Source: Panaeolus papilionaceus (lineage: Eukaryota > Basidiomycota > Agaricomycetes > Agaricales). From it: a stretch of DNA of 64,000 nt. Position 1 is the first letter of the stretch. Each line of letters begins with the position of its first letter. The stretch covers positions 806,001 through 870,000 of the forward strand of contig JADNRZ010000012.1 of the NCBI GenBank assembly GCA_015501605.1, in the 5' to 3' direction. Of this stretch, positions 11,641 to 21,419 are shown one piece after another. A program made the position numbers and the translations under genes. The notes beneath the pieces are model-generated. The model saw only the letters and a list, made by a program, of their open reading frames with translations. It was not told where the DNA came from and searched no databases.

Positions 11641-13260
11641 TCAATCCAGAAGCCGTCGTGAACGTCCAGAAACATAGACATTTCCATCTGTCCCTGACTT
11701 GCGTATGCCCCATACACATCGCTCCCGGAGACCCTCCATCCATCTTTACCACCCGCGCCTCTCTTTTCTTCATCCTGTCGCCTGCTTTCTTCACGCTATC
11801 CATCCCAATCTTTCCGCTCCCAACTCCGAAAATTTCCAGCTTGTCAATGGCCTCCCTCATGTATGATCGCACCGGTGCCCCACGACTTGGTCACACCGCC
11901 AACTTTCTGTTCCCCATACACATCCATTCCACGAAACAATTTCACAAAATCCCATCCCATCTAAAGTCACTCGTCACGGTTCCCAGAAAAACCAGGAACA
12001 CTAACCCTCCACGCCCACCCGACTCCCCAGCTTTTGCGACAACACACAATTATCGTGTTCACCGAACGCACACGCATCAGCCTTCACCACCATACTATAT
12101 CTCCCCTTTGTTCTCGCTGGCTTCTCCAACCCCTCTCTATCCCAATCGTCCCCTTCCCCATTCCATCACCATATCTATCCATCCCTCTCATCGACTCATC
12201 ATCCAGCCGGGAAAATAACATTGAGCCCCCCACAACATATCCATATCCACCCCTCCTCCCCACACAAATCCATCTGCTGCCAAATCCCACAGTTCCATCC
12301 GAAAAAAATCGCCCGCAGCAGTGGTCCTGGGCCTGCATGGCCTGCGTCGTTTTCGTCGCTCCTATAGATCTCCCACCGTGTTGCTAGCTGCTCAAAACCA
12401 TCCAAAAAAACCTAAAGCATATGTGTAACGTCCAAGTCCCGATCATGTTCGTTGCTCTTGAGACACTGGAAGTGGGTCGTTGTACAATGAGCATGCCTGG
12501 GTGGGTATTGGTGAGTTGGGATCCGAGGTGATGATCGTCTGAACGCACCGCACTAGTCACGGTCGTTGGTTTCTGAGAGTACAGATGGCACGGGAGGGTG
12601 ATGACAAGTCGGTTGATGCTGGCCTCATCGGTGTCAGGTTTGAGTAGATAGGGACATGGAGAGACGGAGCACGATTAAAAGGATGGAGAGCAAGGACAAG
12701 ACATGTTAGGCCCAGACCTAACAAAGACGACGTTGGAACAACGAACTCCGGTTTCAAACGACCTTAGAGAGTGTCCGTCGCAGACAAAAATAAGAGCCCA
12801 GCACAGAGTCGCAGGGAAGGACTAAAAAGTGAACAGTTAGAGAGGTAACCTTCAGATAGTTATGAAAATGTACATTACTTTTCTCCATTTCGTTGGAAGT
12901 TGGCAAATGAAAACATTTGGAACGGCAAGCTGGGATATCGGGGTGGAGATAGACGAGTAGCTCTCCATGTCGATTTCCAGCGAGGAGTTTTCCCTTTCCC
13001 TGACACCTTCCAACAGATTTTCATCTACAAAAGAATAATCTCTCGGGCCTCCTCTGCCTAGAATCAGGCTTTATCTCCCCACATGTCCCCATACCCTCAT
13101 CTTCATCCAATGTCCCTGCCCTTGACTACGCCAGTGCGAGGATGTACAGCGCGCTGAAAATAGTGGATACAGGTCTGTGTCTGTGTGCTCGGGAGTGGAG
13201 CGAAAGATTGGGCGTTATAAAAACAAATTGAAAAACTCGAGATACACATAATGGTCAAGA
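11641..13260 (-). repeat. R1 repeat copy d
   Basis: Long R1 copy matching 41.8-43.44 kb and resembling the window start. The minus-strand relic junction (aatgtacattac, near 12,870) is kept. Reading frames on both strands are broken relative to sister copies. Confidence 0.5.
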
Positions 13261-13706
13261 AGAGAATGATGCGTCACATTAGGCGTGTCAAGAACGGAGG
13301 ATGCCTTGATGATGTCATCACTTCCACGGCTTTTCGTTGTCTATGCTTTGAACTTGTCGTATCTCAATGCGCAATCAATGTACATACTTAGATACAGTAC
13401 ATCCACAACACTTCTCGGAGACTTCTTCATACCGACACACGCTTTTGTCGCTCGTGTGAAGGGCCGCATTTTCTAACCACTGCTGCATGTTCAATTCGAA
13501 AGCAGTGAGCCTATTCATGTGTCATAATCACATATTCGTGTTGTATAAATGGGCTACATAGGTACAGTACAAGGCATCTTGCGTCTGTACCCTTCTTCTT
13601 TCCCTCTAAACTGCGACTATTTTTGGCAATCATACATATTAACTGCGTGTCAGCGATTCTGGAGCAGCTGGGGTCAATCCTAAACTTACATATTCTTGCT
13701 TCTCAG
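13261..13706. other. Spacer, near-identical to 43.43-43.84 kb
   Basis: No gene recognised. Apart from a ~26-bp length difference near 13.37 kb it is almost identical to the corresponding sequence in the right-hand copy, although flanking R1 sequence is clearly diverged. This patchiness suggests recent homogenisation. Confidence 0.4.
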
Positions 13707-13876
13707 GGCTAACGATTCTGTACCAAAAACATCAACCGATATGATCCTCCTCAATGACATCCAAATACGAGGACCGAACTTCTCAAGAACACCCGTCGTG
13801 GGGCTCAGACGGGCTCACCCGCATCTTCTGGCTCTATGTGTCCGCCATCGCCCAGACGATGTCTGAAGAGCTTGAG
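13707..13876 (+). pseudogene. NACHT relic lacking its P-loop
   Basis: Short decayed NLR fragment. A tctcag acceptor-like site is followed by sequence aligning to the start of the large NLR exon (an ILYQKH-like stretch, then RYDPP, HPNTRT and LWLY equivalents), then to the SAIAQTM segment after Walker A. The bases for GSAGAGK are deleted so that LWLY joins SAIAQT, and a stop interrupts PPKC. The fragment ends soon after. A matching relic sits at 43,845-44,013. It is clearly non-functional. Confidence 0.7.
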
Positions 13877-14645
13877 ACGCTGAGAAGTGGAGTGGTTTCA
13901 ACTCTCGCCTAGAATCAGCCCTTGTGTCCCACCATGTCCCCCAGATACCCTCATCCTCATCCAGTGTTACAGAAGGGCATAGTGAATCATGATATATATG
14001 AAGTACGTGAGGTTGTCTCAGAGTTGGATCATGGAAGATTGTTGGGAAGTCAAGTTGGACGATATCAATGATCAACAACGCCTGTTAAAGTTGGGTCTCG
14101 AACACCCCTTTAAATGCAATTCCGACTCGTTCCAATCCTTCAAGTTGTCCAATTCAAATGCAATGCTGGTTGGTCTTTTTCTATGTGTAATGGAAAACAC
14201 ACGATATACAGGCGAGTGGTTTAGAGGTCAGCTTTTCTCTCTAGCTCTACAGGTGCCTCTACCACTCCACCCACAAGCAAACCAGGACCGAACGGGATGC
14301 CAGTGTGGGCGCTTTTATGAGTTGACTACGACACAGCTCTGAACCGCATCGTCTCAGAGCCACATCTTCGGTTCCCGCAGGGCCGCAACAGAGAGTAGAG
14401 CACATTCAAGGGACTCGCGGATGTGACGGAAGCAGTTGGTACTGTGTGGCAGTACGCACGTATGCACCCGTTAATGACCTTACTTAGTAGATGCTTGCAC
14501 TGCAGATTCAGGTTCACACACCAACTTTATCAATGAAGGTCATATACTTAGGACATACTAGGTCTTTCTTTTTTTTCCTCTCTCCTCTTACTCCCTCTCT
14601 CCACTTTCCTTGAATTTGAATTTCCTTTCGCTTTCGTTCCCCGAT
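13877..14645. other. Spacer upstream of the truncated C-type NLR
   Basis: Matches 44.01-45.06 kb, except that the right-hand copy carries a ~275-bp insertion near 44.5-44.78 kb that is absent here (empty site near 14.37 kb). No gene is supported. The last ~70 bp form the pyrimidine-rich leader of the NLR fragment. Confidence 0.4.
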
Positions 14646-14916
14646 ATGGCCCCCACGGCCCCCACACGAACCCAATCCTACCTCCTGGGTTCAGCTTCGT
14701 CCTCTGGACAGAACCGCCCCAGTAAATCCAACGGTAAGTAGCATGATGCACATATCGCCGATACATCATGTTGATTCAAAAGTTGTAGCCTCGACTCATT
14801 CTCGTTCGCACATTGGTCATCCATACATCCGACCACCAAGTGGTGAAACATCTACAGATGGTATGCATTTCCACTGCCATTGGGTCAACAATGACATCTC
14901 AGCTGAGTCTTGAGGG
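14646..14916 (+). pseudogene. Truncated 5' end of a C-type NLR
   Basis: Exons 1 (14646-14733, MAPTAPTRTQSYLLGS...) and 2 (14789-14860, ASTHSRSHIGHPYIRPP...) of a gene homologous to C1, with the start of intron 2. At ~14,916 the homology to C1 (45,322) stops and homology to 56,173 begins, so exon 3, the NACHT and the C-terminus are missing. It is a deletion relic. Any transcript would encode only an N-terminal peptide before running into unrelated sequence. Confidence 0.8.
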
Positions 14917-15652
14917 AGTGGTGTTGGGTACTCTTCCATCGCTCTTCCAAATCCTTCAAAATGTAGGTATGGTGCTGGTGAATTTTACACTCGCAACGTC
15001 TAGCATGCAAGGCACCCTACACGGGTATCAGTCCGAAACTGATATGAATAATCCGTCAGCGTAGTATTTTTTTAATATATGATTATAGATTAATCATACC
15101 TCTGTTCAACTCGCATAGTTAGTATGTACGTGACAGCATAATCTGCATGTATGACCTATGTACATGTAGAAGTTAAAATGCATGTTTGGAAGAGGATTGG
15201 AGAGGGGGAGCCGCGAGAAGGCTATGGCGACACCGAATCCGTCTTAAAAGTTTCTCGCGCACCTATTATCAACCATCCCACCGTTCAGACTTTCTGGGTT
15301 CAATAGGTTCAATATTCAGTGTCTATCGGTGGTTATATTTTAATGCACAACATTCTCGACTTGATGTGTACTTTATTCATCTTGTTTCCTTTGAACACTA
15401 AGTATACAAGGTTGACCCGACTCTTCAGACCTCACTGCATATGACGTTGCTAGGGCGTCGTTCGCCGTCAAACACAACATGCGGCATTGTGGCAGCCCAA
15501 AACTACCTACGACCATAATGGGATGCATGCGGTGCGGGGTCACGTTCATTATAAGTACATCGTGGGGGATGTGCAACGTACTAGGTCACCCTTGCCGTTC
15601 CCCTGCCTTGTTCTCTTGGTCTCCCTTACATTTCTACCCTCCCGCCCCCGCT
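14917..15652 (+). promoter_or_regulatory. 5' flank of NLR B1
   Basis: Matches 56,173-56,686 and 57,831-58,020 upstream of B2. The two halves are contiguous here near 15,450, where B2 carries a transposable element, so this copy shows the empty site. It ends in a pyrimidine-rich leader just before the B1 start codon. No gene is seen. Confidence 0.5.
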
Positions 15653-18600
15653 ATGGCTCCTACCCGAACTCAGCCCTATCCCCTGGGCTCGACTTCAAAT
15701 TCTTCTCCAAATACCAGCTCCAGAGCGCCCATTGGTGAATAGAAACAGATAAACAGATTGAGCTGACATCTTAATTTCCTTGTAGCCTCGAGTTCTCGCT
15801 CGCATATTGGCCATCCATATCTCCGACCAGTGAGAGGCGAAGCATTGACAGATTGTATGTGTTTTTTACTGGCATGGAGTTCGCAGTGATAGTCTCACAG
15901 TTACACCAGACTCGCATCTTGGAATTTTTGGTCCTCATAGCAAAGTTATGTTCAACGGCGGGAACGTCAGTTTGTCACAACACACGTATCATAATCAAGT
16001 ACTCGAAGGTAATACTCGCTCGCACACAATTCCTTACACACATCTGATAGTGACTATCAATAGGGATACAAAAGCTCTACCAGAACTCATCACCAGCAGC
16101 AGCATACAACTCCAGGGATCGTTACGACCCACCAAAATGTCACCCCAACACAAGGACTGGGCTACTCAACATGACACAAAAATGGGCCGACGACGGCTCG
16201 CCCGACATTATGTGGCTTTATGGCTCAGCAGGAGCAGGCAAGTCTGCTGTTGCCCAGACCACGTGCGAGCGACTACGTGTACGTTCCAATCTTGCTGCCT
16301 CTTTTTTCTTTTCGAGGACAGCGCCTGCGGACAGTCACCGTGGTCATGAAGAGCGATTTGTCACAACGATTGCTTATCAGCTCACCGAATCGATCCCTGA
16401 TCTACGACGCTATGTTGGACAGGTCATCCTAGACAGGCCTTCCGTGTTCGACCTGACTCTTCCAGAGCAGGTCGTTGAACTCATCTTCGATCCCTTGTCG
16501 CAGCTCAACCGCGAAAGAGCAAGCGATGATAGTCGTTCAAGGCCCAGGATCATTGTTGTTGATGGTCTCGACGAATGCAAGGAGGAAGCCGGCCAGAAAC
16601 AGGTTCTTGAAGCTATTGCTACGCTTGTCAGACATCAGGATATCTTCCCCTTTTCGGTTTTCCTCGCCAGCCGTCCTGAGTTGCTGATTAGCACATGGTT
16701 TGCCACCGCAGAACGTTCACAGCTGTTTTGCAAAATTTCGCTCCTAGACCATTGCGACAGTGACCACGACATCAGACTGTTCTTGAAGGAGGAATCTGCT
16801 GATCTTCGACAGTCGCATCCATTCAGAGCCAAAATTCCAGCTAACTGGCCACCACTCACTTCACTGGAGGAGATAGTTCACCGCGCCAACGGCCAGTTTG
16901 TATACGCTTCCACCATTATGAAGTATATCAAGGATTTACGACATAATCCCACCAGCAGACTTGAAGCAATTATGAAAAATACCATTCCCCAGGAGGATCA
17001 ACCATACGCAGAGTTGGATTCATTGTATCTTTACATCTTAAAACGGACCACCCACCCAGAATTTGTCCGTCAATTACTTGGGTACCGACTTGCTACGCTA
17101 TCCTTTTACGGTCGCTTCAACGAGAACAAGCTCGCTGAATACTTAAGCAATTTTCTGTCGCTCCCCTGCCCTGTGGATACACTTTTGATTGATTTGCAGT
17201 CAATCATGACTTGTGATAACGCTGGCCTGATGTTTCAAAAATGGGCTTCCGGGCATCCCCTATCCTCTAAAGTCGGCAGGGACCCCATTTCCACGCTATT
17301 TCATCATGCCTCACTTGTCGAGTTTCTGCAGGACCCCAGGAGGTCGCAAGAGTTCTACATTAACGTGCAACAATTTGACCAAGACATCACAGAATTAGCG
17401 CTCCAGCAAATCGAACGTGAGTTACTCATTCCTATACTCAAGCTTAAAATTTCAAACTTCGAAATGTCTGATCTCATAGATTCAGACGCTTCAGATAGGC
17501 ATTACATCATATACTGTTTCCTGACAGCTCTCCAGACCAAGGCGTCTCGACGACAGACCTACATCGATAGGATACGAGTGCAACTTGCCCGTTGGGATTC
17601 CTTATGCAATGATGTGCTGTATGAGGTCCTTAGCAGCCTCTTACAAAGTACTAGTCCTTTTTTACCCTTCAAATCACTGTTTACCATAATCGACCGCAAT
17701 CTGTCAAATGCCTTTTCCCCAGCAGTCTCAAGAAAGCGAGAACAATTCCGGCAGATGCTTGAACGGGCTGGGATACCGGGACAGCTGCTTGTAATTTTTG
17801 AAAAGGTGAATGACCTTGGCATTTGCCATCAAGAATTCTATGGTGTCCTCGAGCTGCACACAGGAGCTGATGCATGGCATTTCTTTGATCGGTTGCCCCA
17901 GCGCTGGTGCAAAGAATTTGATGGACCAATCTGGTATACCCACCAAAATTTGCTTTCTGAATTTTGGGATTCTAGGGAAGAATTATTCCAAGTAGAAGGA
18001 TTTTTCCGCGATACATTCTTTGAAGCACGAGATGCAATTCTATTCTGGTTGCAACAGTGCTTGTTACTGTGCGTATTTCAACGTTATTGCATGATCACCA
18101 TATGCCTGAATTCTTATCCTGAGTATCTTTTTCACTTAGACTCGACCCATCCAAAGAGGCCTGCAAATCAAAAGAAGTGCGGGCTGTTTTCGACCACCTG
18201 AAGGAAATCGAGGGCGAGGATTGGCGCGCAAAAGCTCTCGCTCGCCGTTTATGGTCGCTCCAGTCTTTTATATGGCGGTACTGCCCTCTGTCAGCCGAAA
18301 TAGTGTCTGCCTTAGAAAGGATTTCCGAAATGTTTTTCCCCAGTCATATCGCCTCCAATACGGAGGACACTCCATTGCTCACGCCCATACGCGATCGGGC
18401 ATTACGGACGGAGCTTTACTGCTCGTTCTCGCATCCGTGGTTTGCGCTTCCTCGTTGGTACTCCTCACCCATGCCTTTGCATCTCAAGCGTTATTCACCA
18501 ATAATCATAATTAAAGACATTCACAATTACATGCGTGTAGGCCTATATTCAACTTTATCTTCCCCTTCAACATCACTGATGGATTTACTGTCTATGCGCA

Positions 18601-18829
18601 GCTGTACTACATACGCAGCAGTGCCGACAATAACATGTCGGACACTTCTGCTATCCCTGCACACGTCGTTTCCCAGATGACAATGGACCCCATAGCTTTG
18701 GCTGGTACGATAGATCCACGCTTGTCAGAAGACCATGACGACTATCTCGTCGATTATTATCCTATCTGGCCCCAGAGAGCGCCTGGATGTTCATATGGTA
18801 CACTCACTGCCCGACATAACGTGGATTAA
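15653..18829 (+). CDS. NACHT-domain STAND NTPase (fungal NLR-like), B-type copy B1
   Basis: Predicted intracellular NLR-like NTPase, ~941 aa, seven exons: 15653-15734, 15786-15854, 15901-16008, 16064-17416, 17480-18068, 18140-18536 and 18602-18829. The start was chosen by alignment of exon 1 (MAPTRTQPYPLGS) with B2 and C1. The N-terminal exons contain one copy of the family motif (SKVMFNGGNVSLSQ). DPPKCHPNTR precedes Walker A GSAGAGKS (~140-147), with Walker B VVDGLDEC and FLASRPE downstream. The C-terminal region keeps a GEDWR...FIWRYCPLS...FFPSHI block. An additional intron, 18069-18139 in phase 2, is shared with B2 and C1 but absent from A-type genes. Exon 2 ends with T instead of the usual G before its GT donor. 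The last exon diverges strongly from B2. Roughly 80% identical to B2 at protein level. Confidence 0.82.
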
Positions 18830-20266
18830 CATCTAGTAATAAATATCCTTCGTCCTGACTGGAAATGTCGAAATCAAGGGCTCGATCACCTCCCTCGAGT
18901 TTGAGTCTCACCTTGTCTACGGCTACTGAAAAAGCGAACACAAAAGCAAAAATGCTATGGTAGGTGAAAGGAATGGATCATGAGAGAGAAATTTTAAAGA
19001 GCGAATACGGATGGCACGAAATTTATTGGCCCCCGGAGTACCTCCTCAGGTACCCCTAAGAACATTTTTGGTAATGAAAGCATGTATCGGTTTTAAGACA
19101 CCCAAAGCGGGCGAACACAGATCCTCGAGGCTGCTATAGCGAAGCTTGTCAGCTACTGTGACGCCTTCCCATGTAGGTGTTCCAACAAGCCGACCAAAGC
19201 GAGCCATTCACTCGTGCACCCAACAGTCGGAGCACTTAAGCTTGCAGTCTTCACGGGGTATTCTAGTAAAGACTATGGGGTACAGGGTCGATACAGATTC
19301 AGACCCAGCCCGACGTGCTCGGGTTTTTGTGAGCAGCAGTGCATGCAAACAGACACCACCGCGTACTAAGCACAAATTTCCGACTCAATTAACAAACAGC
19401 GGGTTCAGGTTGAGGCGATCCTGATTGCTTGAGTGAGCATACAGGATGACCCACTCGCATACCCATGCAGGTGAACCCAAAAGAACCCCAAAGAGCGACT
19501 CACCACAAACACATCGACTTCCAATCCGAGAACAAAGCGCATATACCCCCTTCATCCAACACTATTGTACTCTTGATCATGAATACAATTAGAAAAGACT
19601 CTTCTTATTCTCATTCACGCCGCCTCTCCATTCCATATTCCAAAAAACCTTGTTTTCGTATTGTGTTGTTTTATAAGAAAAAAAAGTCTACGACAATCTA
19701 TATCAAGTATAATAAAAACAAAGCCCAAAAACACTACTTCAAGTAATTGTAAAATACGCATTATTTAATTATACAAAAATCATCGTAAGCAGTCGTGCGT
19801 AGCACATTATGGGAACAGTCAAAGCAATCAAGCTATGCAGGTCTACTAGAGACACTGAGAAAGCGAAGTAAAGTGAAGGGGTGTATACCAACCCCAGAGA
19901 CCCAATCAAAACCAGACCAGAGATCAGAAACAGAGAAAGGACGGGCCGCAGGCCCTGCGCGTAGCGTTACTGTGTAAAGAATGAGGGTGAGATGTTGGGT
20001 CATGAGGGAGGAATGCATATGATACAGCCGTCTATGCGGGTGATGAGAAAGAAATCAAGAAAAAGAAAAAGAAGACCAGCAGCGTAACGAGAGAGAGAGA
20101 GATGTGCGTGTGTGGGTGGTATTACAGATGCGTCAAGACATGAAAGAGAGAATGTGAGGTGGCGTTTAAAAATGCGATGTGATGTGGTGGGGTCATTAGG
20201 GATTTATAAACGAATGTGTGCGGGAGCGGGGTCTCTAAACAGACGTAGTTGCCGGGAAAAGCGCAC
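18830..20266. other. Spacer between convergent B1 and LPMO1
   Basis: Contains the shared B-gene 3' flank (aataaatat near 18,838, a possible polyadenylation signal for B1), a NACHT relic (19,106-19,200, listed separately) and the LPMO 3' region. The part 19.45-20.27 kb is nearly identical to 61.78-62.59 kb, including an AT-rich stretch around 19.66-19.79 kb. A GA dinucleotide run lies near 20,090-20,102. Confidence 0.5.
19106..19200 (+). pseudogene. Short NACHT-domain relic
   Basis: About 90 bp aligns by eye to the NLR segment encoding TQVLEAIAKLVSYQDIFPC...SRP, just after Walker B (here a TQILEAAIAKLVSY-like reading, then CDAFPC), with indels afterwards. It lies ~280 bp beyond the end of B1. 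No counterpart is obvious after B2, where this stretch is shorter. It is probably the remnant of a deleted NLR. Confidence 0.5.
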
Positions 20267-21364
20267 TTAGTGCACATGGCCAGCGCTACCAAGGTCATTA
20301 ACGAGGCGCCTCATCACGCGGCTGTGCACGCGGGGCTTGAGGATGGCCTCCTCAGTGTCGACGGCGGTGTCAGCGGGGGTAGCATCACGCTTCGACTTCT
20401 TCTTGTTTCCGCAAGAGCCGCTGGAGCCAGTGGAAGGCTTGGGAGTGGTACCAGAGCCAGTGTTGGATCCACCGTTTCCACCGTTGTTGTTGTTGTCGTT
20501 GTTACCGGTGGAAGGAGCAGGGGGAGCAGGGGCAGGAGCACCACCAGAGCCAGCAGCGAAAGTGGCGATCTGGGGACCGGGGAACTTGTACGCAACACGG
20601 GTGTTGAAGACGCTGGGAGTGAAGATACCAGGGTCGGTGTCCTTGTAGGTACCAGGGAACGTAGCGAGGTTGCCTTGGGGGACACCCTTGCCATTGCCAC
20701 CAACACGGACGGCGACACAGCCTGGGTAGAACTCAGCCTTGCCTTGTTGGGTGGCAAGGTGCAGAGCGATGATTTCGTGGCGGACCATGTAGTTTCCGGG
20801 TGCGAGTTGCTGGGGGACGGTGGCTTTGCCGGTACCGCCGCTCATGAGGGCAGCCTGGGCCCATTTGCCGCTGTTGTCACGACCTTCCTGGCCGATCTTG
20901 AACCACTTGAGGCCAGCAGGGTTGCCGACGTCGTTGCAGCTCTTGTCGCCGCACGAGGCCATGTAGGTGATCATAGGACCAGTGTTGTGGGGCCACTGAG
21001 GATGAGAAAAAAAAATAGAATAAATTAATAAATAGATGATCGACAGTGCGGATAGGGGGTTCGACATACATTTGAACCGTCGGCGCCTTCCCAGTCGAAG
21101 CTCATGACGTCTCCGGGGTTGAGATCGATAACTGAGGAACCAGGCTTTGAGTTGGGACCGCAAGTGATAGCAGGGTTGTTAATTCCATAGTTGGGGTTGG
21201 GTGAGGAGACAGAGCGAATGGGCGACTTGTTGTTGCCGCCGTTTCCTGGCCTGGGAGCGGTGAAGGTGTTTCCGTTGACCTGGACCTTCGCAAGATAGCC
21301 GTGCGCAGAGACGCTGGCGACTGCAGAGAGGATAGAGTATGGTGGTGGTCTTCATGATGAACAT
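20267..21364 (-). pseudogene. AA9 lytic polysaccharide monooxygenase, frameshifted copy (LPMO1)
   Basis: Secreted copper LPMO of family AA9, which oxidatively cleaves cellulose-type polysaccharides. Two exons on the minus strand, 21364-21070 and 20995-20267, separated by a 74-nt intron, as in LPMO2. The coding sequence after the signal peptide is intact (HGYLAKVQVNG; WPHNTGP; RHEIIALH; AEFYPGC). However, relative to LPMO2 two bases are missing near 21,338, inside the signal-peptide codons, so the ATG frame runs into an unrelated 61-aa peptide. In the correct frame a stop (TGA overlapping ATGAAG) lies directly upstream with no alternative ATG. The product would therefore lack its start, signal peptide and N-terminal His. 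It is probably a recent pseudogene; a base-calling error is the main alternative. Confidence 0.75.
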
Positions 21365-21405
21365 TTCTGTAAGGGTAGTTGCTGGTGATAGGGGTTAATA
21401 ATGAG

Positions 21406-21419
21406 GATCGCTTGCGATC
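21406..21419 (-). promoter_or_regulatory. Inverted repeat GATCGC-TT-GCGATC upstream of LPMO1
   Basis: A 6-bp perfect inverted repeat with a 2-bp spacer, ~42 bp upstream of the LPMO ATG and next to a TATATTT-like stretch. The same element occurs at the same distance upstream of LPMO2. A transcription-factor site is possible, but conservation could simply reflect recent duplication. Confidence 0.35.

Larger units (their letters stand above)
170..14916. repeat. Large segmental duplication, left copy (partner ~30.5-45.32 kb)
   Basis: Order and orientation of R1, spacer, R2, R1, R1, A-type NLR, R2, R1, NACHT relic and C-type 5' end are the same as in ~30,500-45,322, offset ~30.2 kb. Identity varies: roughly 85-90% in the left part, ~93% in the A1 upstream region, ~99% in 7.05-11.38 kb, lower in 11.4-13.0 kb, and high again in 13.1-14.3 kb. 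Confidence 0.8.

Noticed and set aside
20091..20102. GA dinucleotide and other short simple repeats as functional sites
   Set aside because: Ordinary microsatellite-scale repeats. The only notable point is a length difference from the copy at 62.41 kb.
20249..21028. 259-codon plus-strand ORF opposite LPMO1 (and the 254-codon equivalent at 62,589-63,353)
   Set aside because: It lies wholly antisense to a clear AA9 gene. Its low-complexity Val/Gly/Ser composition is explained by codon bias on the other strand.
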